Below, one piece after another: positions 10,570-20,905 of a stretch of 64,000 bases of DNA. The notes beneath the pieces were generated by a model. It saw only the letters and a list, made by a program, of their open reading frames with translations. It had not been told where the DNA came from and did no database searches. This stretch comes from Bettongia penicillata ogilbyi (taxonomy: Eukaryota; Chordata; Mammalia; Diprotodontia; Potoroidae): the NCBI GenBank assembly GCA_023548195.1, contig JAJHZJ010000413.1, forward strand, positions 14,257,941 to 14,321,940, read 5' to 3'. The translations under genes were made by a program, and so were the position numbers. The first letter of the stretch is position 1. Each line of letters begins with the position of its first letter.

Positions 10570-10700
10570 ATCCCCAAATCACAGAATATCTGACTAGGAA
10601 GAGACTTAAGTGACTATCTAGTCCCACTCATATGCAAAACATTTTTAAAAGGGGTATTTCTATCTCTTTTATATACAAATAGGTACCTTATTCCTACATA
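10570..10700 (-). mobile_element. L3/CR1 or MIR3 tail fragment
   Basis: AATCACAGAATATCTGACTA, GGAAGAGACTTAAGTGAC and TATCTAGTCCCACTCATATG match the antisense L3/MIR3 shared tail. The GGGGTATTTCTATCTC part favours L3. Confidence 0.5.
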
Positions 10701-11285
10701 CATTCTTTATATGAAGCATAGGCTGTCATAAAAGTTGACATTACCCACAGACAGGATCTGACTGATTACAGATTAAAAAGGAAAAATCCAGCAAGAATTC
10801 ATGGTAAGCCAAGAAAATTTCAGTATCAAATTCCTGATAATTTGACCATGTTGGGAAAGGAGGTGTTTCAGACCAGTATATGCTTTGGCTAACTAAAACC
10901 TACCATTGAAGTCTCAAAATCTCTACAATTTTTATCATTTTGGATGCAGATGTGTTTATAGTTTATAACACAGTTTGCTAGAGTACAAGAGCTTTGTAAC
11001 CTTTATCTGGGCTGCTCAGACGATTTTTTTGCCTTTTTTTTAAAATGCTCTAGATTAGTACATAGAAGTCAAGTAAATTCCAGATAAGCAAACTGTTACT
11101 AAAATTGAAAGTATGTTGCTACCAACATGTACTAACTACGAAAGCCATGCTGTCTGGAAGGCCGAAAATATGCAATTTGTAATGAGTGTAATTTTAGTGA
11201 GAACATTAAATTGGTTTGTTTTGGTTGAAGGGAAGTCCTCATCCTGAAATTTGCTCATAATTGAAGACTAAAGTGATGGAATTCA
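10701..11285. other. No recognised element
   Basis: AT-rich, with a T-rich patch at 11023-11043. Nothing coding or repeat-like is recognised. Confidence 0.4.
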
Positions 11286-11347
11286 TAAGATCATAGATTT
11301 AGCCCTGGAATGGAATATGGTCCAGCCCCCTGAGTCCTAGACAGGGG
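11286..11347 (-). mobile_element. MIR3 tail fragment
   Basis: AAGATCATAGATTTAGCCCT, GGAATGGAATATGGTCCAG and CCCCCTGAGTCC form the antisense MIR3/L3 tail, broken after about 60 bases. Confidence 0.6.
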
Positions 11348-11357
11348 AAGTAGTTTA

Positions 11358-11478
11358 TAGGATCATGATATTATGGATGTAGAGCTAGAAGAAAACTTAG
11401 ACATTATCTAATCCAACCATTTTACTGAAAGGGAAACTGAGTTTCAGAGAGGGGAAGAGCCTTGAATCAAATTAGTTT
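11358..11478 (-). mobile_element. MIR3 SINE, second adjacent copy
   Basis: AGGATCATGATATTATGGAT, GTAGAGCTAGAAGAAAACTT, TCTAATCCAACCATTTTACT and GGGAAACTGAGTTTCAGAG. The orientation matches the fragment just before it, so the two may be a tandem pair or one copy with an internal duplication. Confidence 0.72.
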
Positions 11479-11509
11479 TTATTCCAAGGGCAACCAAGAA
11501 AGCCCATCA

Positions 11510-11565
11510 TAGTAATATGGTATAGTGGAAGGATCACTGGGCTTCTCTTTGATACTTACTGTCTT
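11510..11565 (+). mobile_element. MIR3 head fragment, weak
   Basis: ATGGTATAGTGGAAGGATCA then CTGGGCTTCTCTTTGATAC resembles the sense tRNA-derived head of MIR3 (GTAGTGGAAAGAGCACTGG). No core follows. Confidence 0.4.
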
Positions 11566-11649
11566 TGTATTCTTGTTTCAAATCTATCATTTAAAGCTTT
11601 CATTCTTTACAAATAGGTAAGAATGTACAATGAACTCTTTAGAAAAAAA

Positions 11650-11858
11650 AAAGTTTTATTTTTTTTCTTTCTCATGGCTCCCCTCCCATTCATTCTAATT
11701 CTTCTATACAACATGACTAATGTGAAAATATGTTTAATAGCCTATATCAAGTGGCATGCCATCTTGGGCAGGGGAGAAGGGAAGGAGAGGGAGAAAATTT
11801 AAAACTTATGGAAGTGAATGTTGAAAATTAAAAATAAATAAACAGTAAAAAAAGGAAA
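11650..11858 (+). mobile_element. L1 LINE 3' UTR fragment
   Basis: CTCATGGCTCCCCTCCCATT, ACATGACTAATGTGAAAATA, GTGGCATGCCATCTTGGGC, GAAAATTTAAAACTTATGG and AAGTGAATGTTGAAAATTAA, ending in AATAAATAAACAGTAAAAAA. It shares these blocks with the L1 at 5187-5892 but keeps only the last 200 bases. I could not identify a clear target-site duplication. Confidence 0.85.
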
Positions 11859-12209
11859 AAGTACTAAATGAAAAGTAGAAGAAACATTAACCTATGACAT
11901 CATGATGTGAATTGTCCTGTCCATGGAACAATTATCTCCAGATAAGTTTGGGTATGGTAAGCTATAATACCAGCATCTGATTTAACACAACTCCCTTTCC
12001 CTCTATGAATATCTCACATACTGAGAAAGGGTGTGAAAGGTTTCAGGGCTTTGACATCAACAGTTAAAACCATTCATCATAGTAACTTTGGTGGGAACTA
12101 GTTTAATAATGAAGCTCCTTCTCTCTGGCATTCAAATAAAGAGAATGTATTCAGACCTGTTATTTCCATTTCCCTTTTGTTTTTGGCTAATGGAGGGCCC
12201 TCTAGACGT
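11859..12209. other. No recognised element
   Basis: Unassigned. The + reading frame at 12088-12348 crosses the G-run and has no domain. Confidence 0.4.
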
Positions 12210-12225
12210 GGGGGGGGGGGGGGGG
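12210..12225. repeat. (G)16 homopolymer
   Basis: Sixteen consecutive G residues on +, starting at the end of CTAGACGTG. It is exceptional in this AT-rich window and can form a four-stranded structure. Confidence 0.95.
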
Positions 12226-12982
12226 AATGAAGAAAGGAATAAAAACTTGTCAGAATCTCAAAAATTAGTGCACCCTATCCTTGTTTTCCAAGTGAGTAAG
12301 AGTTGCTGTAATTCACAAATCCAAGACAAAGGTGAAAATCATCTGTAGAAATACTTGCATTCAGATTTATTGGATATCCACGATCGACTGTTTTGATGTT
12401 GAATGGGTTTCACCTTTCAACATCTGCCACTAGTCTATACTTTCAAAGGCTCGATTGAGCAATAACGAACTATGGCTTTTGCTCCAGTGATGTAGTTGTA
12501 CAACATGGCTAGTCCTGCATGAAACTAGGTTGATTCCAAAATGGCTACATTTCAGGTGTGGGGGAGTAAGATCTAGGTGTACTCTTGGTTAAGTGCTTTA
12601 AGAAGATCCCTTGGGAAGGAAATGCTCTCCCTAAGTGTGGGCTTAAAATTAACTTTTTATAATATTCTTCATCTATCATATTTCCTCCCCCGCACCTGGC
12701 AATTTTATCTTTAAGTTTAAAAGAAACCACTCCCACAGTTGTCCAGGGAATGCCATCTTATTTCAGTCACATTAGCTCATGTGGTTTTGTCTATAACTAT
12801 AAATAAAGAATAAAAAATGTAGGCCTTGATGACTTAAACAGAAGACATATCAAAGTCAAGGAGGAGCTAAGGGGGATGGAAAGACGGAAATGAGAGAAGC
12901 CAAAGGCAGCCAAAGTGATGAGGACAACGGTAGTTGCTTCCTGTAGATATATTTCTTGATTGTGAGGGTGTATGTGTGTACA

Positions 12983-12984
<2 letters not shown>
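12226..12984. other. No recognised element
   Basis: Contains a small inverted repeat at about 12396-12425 (GATGTTGA and TCAACATC around a 14-base loop). No repeat family or coding exon is recognised. Confidence 0.4.

Positions 12985-13024
<40 letters not shown>
12985..13024. repeat. (TG)n microsatellite
   Basis: Twenty uninterrupted GT units, preceded by a degenerate TATGTGTGTA. The - strand frame with poly His-Thr at 12797-13057 is an artefact of it. Confidence 0.97.
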
Positions 13025-13026
<2 letters not shown>

Positions 13027-13594
13027 GTGAGTAACTTGATCCCATCTGTTCTTTCAATTTGACCTCTACATGAATATACTATGCCTCAGGTTAGTTGTGG
13101 ATATAAAAGAGGTAAAAGCACTTCTGTGAGTTGGAGGGAAAGAAATCACTCTACTTAATTTTAAGCCTCTTTCCAAGATGTCATAAGACAAGCTCCAGCT
13201 GTTTCCAGAGATTGGGAAAGAAGAGGAGACAAGGGATGGTGAAATAAAAACCCAAATAGAGAAGTAAATAAATAATAACCAAGCCTATGTGGTACTTTTT
13301 CCTTAGTTTTTGAAGGAAGAGTTTGAGGTTTGTAAAATAGCAAAATTGCTTTCATATGAAGGATGATGAATACTATAAAAGAGCATAAAAGAGCGTGCGC
13401 CCATATCACTCTACAAATGAATAATGCCAAAGATATATCCTTATCACATGGCATAAATGACAAAAGATACAAATGGTAAAATATTTCCAATACTGATATT
13501 TGAATAAAGAAATGTGAGTAGCTTCCACAAGCCACTGGCCAATTCAAATCAACTGATGAAACGTTAAAAATCAACCGTGTGTGAGGCAGTGAAA
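13025..13594. other. No recognised element
   Basis: AT-rich and unassigned. The - strand frame at 13161-13622 (153 codons) is the second longest in the window. It is rich in Leu, Phe and Ile with no recognisable domain and ends in L2 sequence, so I treat it as chance. Confidence 0.4.
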
Positions 13595-13965
13595 AGTTGG
13601 GAATGCAAACATTCCTTGGCACTGGGGAGCTTATGTTCTATTAGTATAATACAGCATGACATGTAAATAAATACAAAATAAGTAAAAAGTAATACACATC
13701 AATTTTCAGAGGGTGAAAGTCTTAAGGAAAGTTGGGGATCAGGAAATGCCTGATTTGTACTGCACTTTTGAAAAAAAGTTAGGGTTCTATGTGGTGAGTG
13801 TGAGGAGGGCGTCCATGGTACATACTGTGGACAACCTCAGCAAATGCATGAGTGCAAGAGATGGAGAATCATCTCCCAGGAACATAGGGCAGGCCAGTTC
13901 AACTACACATGAAAATATAGCAAAGGGAGTAGAATGATGGCTAAGTAGGTGGGAGCCAGATGGAC
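13595..13965 (-). mobile_element. L2 LINE 3' region, antisense
   Basis: TTGGCACTGGGGAGCTTATG, then GACATGTAAATAAATAC, then a degenerate GGAAAGTTGGGGATCAGG and GCAGGCCAGTTCAACTAC. The order follows the antisense L2 3' UTR, but divergence is high after about 13700. Confidence 0.5.
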
Positions 13966-13998
13966 ATAGTGGGGCTTCTTTAATGGAACTCTGGGAAA

Positions 13999-14028
13999 AT
14001 TCCATACATTTCAATTCCATACATTTCT
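13999..14028. repeat. 15-bp tandem duplication
   Basis: ATTCCATACATTTC is repeated head to tail, visible as the duplicated NSIHF in translation. The two units differ at the last base. Confidence 0.85.
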
Positions 14029-14094
14029 GTCATCTTACCAACAATACCATATCTTATGATTTCAGGTTACAAAGAAAACTGAAGAGTTTAAATT

Positions 14095-14161
14095 TCTCTT
14101 TTTCTGTCTCTGTATCTCTGTCTCTCTTTCTATCTCTGTCTCTCTCATGCACACACACACG

Positions 14162-14196
<35 letters not shown>
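14095..14196. repeat. Compound (TCTG/CT)n-(CA)n microsatellite
   Basis: A CT-rich array (14095-14148) passes into CA repeats from 14150 to 14196 with one GCGT interruption near 14161. Confidence 0.95.
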
Positions 14197-14198
<2 letters not shown>

Positions 14199-14857
14199 TT
14201 TATTAGGATGCAAGCACTCATAAGTGCTTAACAAAAGTACAAAGTTTTAAGTGTACATTTCAGAATATGATATTCCAGATCTGTGAGAGTAGAATGCCAG
14301 CCATTTATATGTACTGTATTCTGATCTCATTTTTTTTTTCATTTAGCATTAGGCCCCTTTCAGGAGTGAGCTTTGCAGGGAGCTAGATACACTCTGCTTA
14401 ATTAACCTCACAGGATGCTCTAAACATTGTTTGTATCCTGGATAAATATCATCCTTCACCACCACTCCTCTCCTCCCTTTCTCCCCAAAAGAAAGTGAAT
14501 TACATTTTCCATACCTGACCAAAAAAACAAGCAAAAAAGCCCAAATGAACCAAAAAAAGTACACACCAGAAATACAGTATTACAAGAGGCAATACAAACA
14601 TGGCAAGCAAGCTACAAAGATACAGAGGCTCATAGAAGGGGCAGTTGCCTGCTTCTCTTCCCTTTAAAATATACAACACATGCTGAGGGCAAAGTTAGGA
14701 GGCGGGCTGCTCACATTCCTGTTCAATTTCATTGCATGCTTCAGTGTCCACTTTACCTATAATCTCTGAATTCCAGGGTCATGCAATCAAAGAAACATCC
14801 CTAAAAAGATATTCATCACTTGACAGGTCATTCACTATAAAATTTTTTGAGGTCCAA
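14197..14857. other. No recognised element
   Basis: Unassigned. A 10-T run lies near 14331, and A-rich patches lie near 14521-14560. Confidence 0.4.
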
Positions 14858-15045
14858 TTCAACCTAATCCAACAAACCTTTTAAAGAATTTACTAGGTGC
14901 AAGATTACTGTGCTAGGCAGGACCCAAATTCAAATTTCATTTCCGAGGCTACCCTTAGGACCTTGCACAAGTCATCCTCAAACAAGACATTGGCCTCCGT
15001 TATTCCTTCCTGTGCTAATTTTTATGATCTTAAATGTTGGAAAGT
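14858..15045. mobile_element. L2 tail (-) joined to MIR-like SINE (+), weak
   Basis: AATCCAACAAACCTTTTAAA then TTTACTAGGTGCAAGATTAC and TGTGCTAGGCA is an antisense L2 end. It runs straight into CAAATTCAAATTTCATTTCC and CCTTGCACAAGTCATCC, a degenerate sense MIR head. Confidence 0.45.
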
Positions 15046-15579
15046 TCAATTTATTATAGACTCTTGGTTTTATTATAGTAAAGAGATGCACCACCCTTAT
15101 TCAAACAAATATCTCTATTTGGGGGGTGGGAGATTGTAATAAAACAGAGGCTTCTGAAAAGAGTGTGAAAGAAGGACTTGTTTCCATGGAAGATCTATTC
15201 TTCAGGGAGTAATTATTGTCAATAGGGAGAAGAGGAAAATGATAATCTAGAACTTAAGTAAATCATATTGGTAGAATTTAAAGGACTGCACTACTCCAGG
15301 ACCTCATTCTTCCATACAAGTGATTCTGGGCTCTTACAATCTACTGTAGTGAACTGTTAGATCTGACCAATTAGGAAAGACTCTGAGTGGGGCCCTGGGT
15401 GTTAAACTGCATACCCAGTGCCTACAGATCAGTTCAGCTCCATTTTGAAGGTTGCTAGCAGGATGAATTTTTTTTTTCCTATGGATACTTTTTGAGATTA
15501 TCATGTTGCAGAAAGTTGTTTTTTGGATTGAGCTTGTATTGGCTCAGATTGGCAACTAAGTGTGTTGGTTGGGATCACT
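15046..15579. other. No recognised element
   Basis: No gene or repeat recognised. GGGGGGTGGG at 15121 follows the end of a short chance reading frame. Confidence 0.4.
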
Positions 15580-15684
15580 TAAGAGGTTAAATGATTTGCC
15601 AAGAACCGAAGAGACAAGACTAGAAGCCACATCTATCTGACTTCAAAGTTAACTTTATCCATTGCCCCACTATTCCTTTCAGAA
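15580..15684 (-). mobile_element. MIR SINE fragment
   Basis: GAGGTTAAATGATTTGCCAA, GACTAGAAGCCACATCTATC, TGACTTCAAAGTTAAC and TATCCATTGCCCCACTATTC, the antisense tRNA-derived half. Confidence 0.65.
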
Positions 15685-15763
15685 AAGGACCTGTACCTAT
15701 GCAATCATGAGTTCTCAAAGAATTTAAGTAGCTCGACTAAAACAATCTTCTAAATTAGATGGC

Positions 15764-15987
15764 AGTTGTTATAATTCAGTTGTTTGTGTCTTTTTGTGAC
15801 TCCATTTGGGATTTTCTTGGCAAAGATACTAGAATGATTTGTCATTTTCTTCTCCAGTTCATTTTACAGATGAGGAAACTGAGGCAAACATTGTTAAATG
15901 ATTTGCCCAAGATCACACAGTTGGTAAGGGTCAGGCTGATGACTCTTCCTGACTTCAATTTCAGTACTCTATCCACTTCACTATTTA
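15764..15987 (-). mobile_element. Mar1-type SINE, full length
   Basis: The marsupial-specific body is AATTCAGTTGTTTGTGTC, TTTTTGTGACTCCATTTGGG and TTTTCTTGGCAAAGATACTA. The MIR-type core is CAGATGAGGAAACTGAGGC. The tRNA-derived end is GACTCTTCCTGACTTC and CTCTATCCACTTCACTATT. Confidence 0.9.
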
Positions 15988-16229
15988 GTCTTCCTTCTCA
16001 AACACTGATAGCCATCCATTAGGACCCAGGAGACTAATGATAAAGGATTGTGTCTGAAAGAAAATTGTCCTTACCTATTGATCAAGTAGTTCATTTCAGG
16101 CTTCTGGAACAGGAAACAAAATCAAGTTTATAATCTGAAGCTCTATCACTTGAACTCAGCCAATGTTGATTAAAATTTTTATAAAGAAGTGGTAATACAT
16201 TGAATACCCTAAGTGTGATAAAGAGTAAA

Positions 16230-16312
16230 TTGATCTTTTCATATCATCCATGATATAATATTTATGACATATTTATATGATATGATATATTTATATATAA
16301 TTTATTTATATC
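16230..16312. repeat. AT-rich low-complexity tract
   Basis: Repeated ATATTTATATGATATGATAT-type units, nearly pure A/T. Likely prone to strand opening. Confidence 0.8.
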
Positions 16313-16497
16313 AAGATGACACCACTAAATCACCTATCCTCTGAACTAGTTATTGCTTTTTCAAATGAGTTGAATTCTAAACAGTCGTTTGATGATCGGT
16401 CAATAAGTTTAATCGCTTCAAATAACCAGACCAGTTCAGATTTTTTTCCTTGAAGATGTCCGAGAGATCACCTTTTGGGGGGTAATTGATATGGGAC

Positions 16498-16660
16498 TTA
16501 GGATCACAGGGCTGGAAGGGACCATAAGGAACATCTAATACAACTCATATTTTACAGTTGAAAGGTCAAGTTCAGGGAGACAAGTGATTTCCCAATGTCA
16601 CAAAGACAGTGAGATACAGCTATTATTCCATAGCAAGTTCCCTGACACCAGCTCCATTTG
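16498..16660 (-). mobile_element. MIR3 SINE, nearly complete
   Basis: TTAGGATCACAGGGCTGGAA, GGGACCATAAGGAACATC, ACTCATATTTTACAGTTGAA, CACAAAGACAGTGAGATAC and CCCTGACACCAGCTCC, in antisense order. Confidence 0.75.
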
Positions 16661-16739
16661 TTTCTCACACTGCATGGAGATAATTCAATAGGTCGCATGG
16701 CGTTGACCAGAACGAATGAGGGTTGGCTTACCCTTTTGC

Positions 16740-17052
16740 CAGCTCCGGGGCATTTTCACAGGCTGTCCCCTGTGCATCATTTCCTCTCCTCTGCCTCCTG
16801 GTCTCCCTGGCCTACTTCAAATCTCACCTTTCACAAAAAAAAGCCTTTCCCTCTTAATTCTAGTGCCTTCTCTCTGTTGAATATTTCTGATTATCCTCTA
16901 TATAGTTTTTTCATACTCAATTTCCTTACTGTCTCCGCCATTAGAGAGGGACCTCTGAGAGTAGGGATGGTCTTTTTCCCTTCTTTGAATCTCCAATACT
17001 TAGTACAGTGTCTGGCCCCTAGGAGGGGCTTAGTAAATGCTTTGACTGGTTT
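16740..17052 (+). mobile_element. L2 LINE 3' UTR
   Basis: ACAGGCTGTCCCCTGTGCAT, TTCAAATCTCACCTTTCAC, AAAAAGCCTTTCCCTC, ACCTCTGAGAGTAGGGATGG, CTTAGTACAGTGTCTGGCC and GGGCTTAGTAAATGCTTTGA are the L2 landmarks in order. The 169-codon + frame across this copy is not a gene. Confidence 0.88.
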
Positions 17053-17767
17053 TCTTTATTTTCTCTCATGGCTAAATTCCAATTTCATTAATATATATGT
17101 GTTAAAAAGGTTAGTTTCTTGCGTGAATTCACGTCTCTTGATGCTGTATGTTTATATGAGTTTTTAGAATCTACCCACTATAGATTACACTTCAGATTCA
17201 TAGCCAAGCTTACTTATGAAGCTCTTTTGATTACACTAAGAATTTCACTCCCGTGTGAAAGATCTAGCACATGGATTACATTACACAGTGTCGTATTATT
17301 TAGCTGAAACAAAGAGAAGAGTTTGTTATAAAAATATACAGATCATTGTCTCCCTTCCCTCTGTGGGTAAAACTTCTATTGACATGGGAGAATTGAGTTG
17401 ATGGAGACATAAACTGGGGTTACATGTGCTAGGGTTAATTACAAGCAGCTGTGACCAAAAAAGGGAAAAACTGTCCATATTTGGATAATTTCTTATGTTA
17501 GTGTGGGTGGCCAGGTTCACCATGGCCCGATGACCTTTCCAACATATTCCTCAAATGAAAGGCAGAATATAGATTTAAGGAAATGTCACTGACTGGCCCA
17601 TTTAAAGTGGGCAAACCTTATTGATTTTGCCTTAAGTGATTTACAGTGAGGCGTCACCTTTGCTCAATATAAAATTGCTGACATTTATCTTGTCAGCAAG
17701 GGTAGAATTCATCAGGGCTATACGGTTATGTTAGCACCTTCTTTGAACAACAATAAGAGCTCATTTT
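17053..17767. other. No recognised element
   Basis: Unique-looking sequence. Short reading frames at 17119-17307 (+) and 17326-17523 (-) show no domain. Confidence 0.4.
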
Positions 17768-17775
17768 TGGCAAAA

Positions 17776-17994
17776 CTGGGCAGAGGAGCAGCAGACCTAC
17801 AGCCAGGATGATCTGAGTTCAAATCCGGCCTCAGACACTTACTAGCTGTGTGACCCTGGGCAAGTCACTTAACCATGGTTTCCTCAGTTTCCTCATCTGT
17901 AAAATGAGTTGGAGAAGGAAATGGCAAACCACTCCAGTATCTCTGCTAAGAACACCCTAAATGGGGTCCCAGAGTCAGACATGACTGAACAGCA
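17776..17994 (+). mobile_element. Composite tRNA-headed/Mar1-bodied SINE, young-looking
   Basis: The head is GAGTTCAAATCCGGCCTCAG then ACACTTACTAGCTGTGTGAC. The core is CTCATCTGTAAAATGAG. The body is TTGGAGAAGGAAATGGCAAA, CACTCCAGTATCTCTG and CCAGAGTCAGACATGACTGA. It is among the least diverged copies here. TGGCAAA flanks it at 17768-17774 and 17998-18004. Confidence 0.92.
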
Positions 17995-17997
17995 AAA

Positions 17998-18666
17998 TGG
18001 CAAATGTTCCCACTGCTACAGAGAAGCTCACAGAGCAAGAGACATCAGAAAACATGATACAGTTGGCCCTTTTCAATGAGATGTTGAGACATTAATTCCC
18101 CTGAAACAGATACAGATTAGACTTGATTCTCTTAACTCTATAGATGCTTGGGAAACTGCAATAGGATCTAATTTGAAATGTTTCGATATAAGATATGATG
18201 TCTGTAGCAAAGAATACTTCCCCTGGAGTTATTTCTCTCATATAATCAATCTTCTTCCTGTCATCCTGTGTGTGGTCTGTGAAGGCTAAGGGCAAAGAGC
18301 AAATTTTCATGAAATAGTGGCTATGATAATGAAATGCCTGTAAGTGATAAGATATTTATTAGGTTGCAATTTCCTGAACTATTTTAGAATCATTTATATT
18401 TTGATTGGCAAGAAGCCAGATTCAGACTTTTTGCATCAAAAATGTCCACCTTATAGAGGTCAAAGAGACCTGTGAAAATCAGTAGTGTCCTACTAAATTA
18501 AAAACAATTCACTGCCAAAGATGACTAAAAAAAGGAAAATTTCAGCTTTGGATAAGATGTGGAATAACATACTACTAGTGGATCTATGAATTGTTCCGAC
18601 TGTGGTGAAAATAAATTTGGAATTAAAGGTTTCCTGCTCATTATCATATATTAATCATATACTAAT
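17998..18666. other. No recognised element
   Basis: No gene or repeat recognised. ATATTAATCATATACTAATAAG near 18645 is simple AT-rich sequence. Confidence 0.4.
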
Positions 18667-18722
18667 AAGTATCTGAGGCATAGTATAATTCCACATCCTC
18701 TGACTCCAGTCATTACTCTAAG
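18667..18722 (-). mobile_element. MIR tRNA-end fragment
   Basis: AGTATCTGAGGCATAGTAT, CACATCCTCTGACTCCAG and TCATTACTCT resemble the antisense head of a MIR SINE. It lies just upstream of a younger SINE. Confidence 0.45.
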
Positions 18723-18736
18723 GACATTGGAGGTCA

Positions 18737-18871
18737 GGGGTACTAGGTTGTACAGCCAGGGCCTAGAGGGCCTGAGTTCAAATCAGGTTAATACTTACTA
18801 GCTGTGTGACTCTGGGCAGATCACTTAACCCTGATTGCCTCACCAAAAATAAACAAACAGAAAAAAAACAC
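18737..18871 (+). mobile_element. tRNA-headed SINE (WSINE-like) with target-site duplication
   Basis: GCCTAGAGGGCCTGAGTTCA, AATCAGGTTAATACTTACTA, GCTGTGTGACTCTGGGCAG and ATCACTTAACCCTGATTGCC, ending in a CAAAAATAAACA A-rich tail. The flanks CATTGGAGGTCA (18725-18736) and CACTGGAGATCA (18872-18883) match at 10 of 12. Confidence 0.85.
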
Positions 18872-18883
18872 CACTGGAGATCA

Positions 18884-19010
18884 AATTCTATTGTGCTACT
18901 TAAGACCTACCTTTGTATGAATCTCAGTTTTCTTAACTGCGAAATGAACAGGTAGGACTGGATGACTTCTAAGTCTTTAGTTCTAAACCTATGGTCTTGT
19001 TATTTTATGA
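18884..19010 (+). mobile_element. MIR3 SINE, 3' half
   Basis: AATCTCAGTTTTCTTAACTG, CGAAATGAACAGGTAGGACT, GGATGACTTCTAAGTC and TCTAAACCTATGG form the sense MIR3 core and L3-like tail. Confidence 0.7.
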
Positions 19011-19127
19011 ATGAAGATGTCAATTTCAGGCATTAGCTATCAGTCAGGAGAAGACCCTTTACAAGCAATGAGCTGATGTTGCATCTCTGAAGTCATACTA
19101 TGTGAGCAGTTCCTTTATTCTATCTAT

Positions 19128-19266
19128 GGGTTTAACTGCCGGCACTCTCACATGACCTTTGTGACCCTGGGTAAGTCATTTAATTTTTCTGTGCCTCAGT
19201 TCCATCAACTGAGTGTTGAACTAGATAACTGAAGTTTCCTTGCATCTCTAAATCTACAATCCTATG
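19128..19266 (+). mobile_element. MIR3 SINE
   Basis: CTTTGTGACCCTGGGTAAGT, CATTTAATTTTTCTGTGCC, TCAGTTCCATCAACTGAG, TTGAACTAGATAACTGAAG and CATCTCTAAATCTACAATCC. Confidence 0.75.
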
Positions 19267-20079
19267 GTAATTAAGTTCAGTCTTGTCCATTCTAACTCAC
19301 AATCCTCCAATATGACTTCCTGAACTCACCCAATTCTTATTTAGTGTTGTGGCCCAGATCTAGGAGTGACCTACCTCTTCAACTTTGTAGATTGTTATTT
19401 GCAAACTCAAGTCTACAGTTTACAGTTGATGTCCTCCCTCTGGTAGGGATGCTGTTGGTAGCTTCATCCCATGTGAAGTTCAGATCCACAAAGCTAATAT
19501 TTCCAGAAAGCAAACATTAGATGCCACAGTGGTTCCTGTATATATGTTTAGTCTATGAAATCATCCATGAATTCTTGCTCCCAAGTTCCTGGTCTCTCTA
19601 TGAGACTTTCAAAGAGAAATGCTTAAATTACATTGTAGATTTGACTATTTTGCAAAATAGTTCAAAGGTATTTTCTGAAACCTCTGTGTGGGGCTTTTGA
19701 GTCATAAACATTTCCTTCAGGAATCTGTTGTTTTGATGAGTATTACTTCATAATTTGGTTATGACTTAGGGGGTCTAGGGAAGAGGGAAATGTGGAGAGA
19801 TTTTTTTTAAACCACATCTTATCTTGCTTACAGAATGAAATAAAGGAAAAGACAGCAACCCATTTGCTGCAATAAAAATGTCAGCAATGCAGTAGGTTAG
19901 TTAGATTTTCCTCCAACATAGACAGAAACCTAGAAATGCTCATATGTGATAGCAGAAAGAAACTCAAATGAAAGGATTTGTTAATGCTTACCACTGAGCC
20001 ACTGAACTGTTATGTATTTCACTGTATATGAACACTATAGTCAGGAATTCTTAAGTCCCTTCCTGAAGGATCACACAGT
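19267..20079. other. No recognised element
   Basis: No family recognised over about 800 bases. A 10-T run with TTTAAA lies near 19801. Confidence 0.4.
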
Positions 20080-20358
20080 TTGGTCCTTGGAGGCAGAACT
20101 AAGTAGAATCAGTGGGTGAAGGTGCAAAGGGGCAGATTTAGCCTTGATGGAGTGTTGGGAGTGAGGAAAAAAAAGCACAACTTCTTAATAATTAGAACCC
20201 TAGTCAAGAGGAGTAGGATGCTCCAGGAGAAAAGGAGTTTCCTCTTAATGGAGGTCTTCAAAGAAAGACTAGGTGACCACTTATTGAGTTGGATAAAGAA
20301 TTATTCCTTTGGGGAGGTGACCATGGAAGTCCCTTCCAACTCTGAAATTCTGTGATAC
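20080..20358 (+). mobile_element. L3/CR1-type LINE 3' end
   Basis: GGAGGCAGAACTAAGTAGAA, TCAGTGGGTGAAGGTGC, GGGCAGATTTAGCCTTGATG, AATGGAGGTCTTCAAAGAAA, GACTAGGTGACCACTTATTG and CCCTTCCAACTCTGAAATTC. It retains the last 280 bases of the family and partly spans a chance 79-codon frame. Confidence 0.82.
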
Positions 20359-20572
20359 AGAGAAATTCTGAAATACAGTCAGTAGGCATTTCTTCTCAAG
20401 TAAGGTATCTGAAGGTTGTTGTGGAAGGTATCAGTATAGGAAAGAGAAGGTGATATAAATGAAACAATTTAAATTCTTCTAGAATTAGTAAAATAGACTG
20501 ACTGAAGCATTAGAAAGGCATCCATAAGTAGATTAAACACTTTGTGTACTATCTACACCCACTTTTAATCTT

Positions 20573-20645
20573 GCTCCTGGTAAACCTCAGTTTTCTTATC
20601 TGTAAATGGAGATAACAAAAATTGTATGCCCTTCCTTATAAAATG
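20573..20645 (+). mobile_element. MIR core fragment, weak
   Basis: AAACCTCAGTTTTCTTATCT, GTAAATGGAGATAAC and CCCTTCCTTATAAAATGGG. The head is lost. Confidence 0.45.
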
Positions 20646-20732
20646 GGGGGGAGGGTATGGATACATCATTTTGTAAACTTTAAAATGTTATGTTAATAAT
20701 CTGGATTTTTCCTATCATCCTTGTAGAGAATG

Positions 20733-20905
20733 ACCTATCAAGATGAGCTATGGAGTTTATTACATCCAACCCCTTTACTTTATGGGTGAGGAAACTGAAG
20801 CAGAGAGGTCACTTTCTCAGGGTGACACAGCTAATAAGTTTCTGAGTCTGGACTTGAACTTAGGTCTTTCTGACTCACTTTCTAGCTTTCTACCCACTGT
20901 AACAT
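20733..20905 (-). mobile_element. MIR3 SINE, nearly complete
   Basis: CATCCAACCCCTTTACTTTA, TGGGTGAGGAAACTGAAGC, GGTGACACAGCTAATAAG, GACTTGAACTTAGGTC and TTTCTACCCACTGTAACA. Confidence 0.8.

Noticed and set aside
13161..13622. 153-codon minus-strand ORF with hydrophobic stretches
   Set aside because: No recognisable family. AT-rich DNA gives Phe/Leu/Ile-rich frames by chance, and its start lies in L2 sequence.
16658..17167. 169-codon plus-strand ORF, longest in the window
   Set aside because: It runs across the 3' UTR of an L2 element; the landmarks of that repeat explain the sequence.
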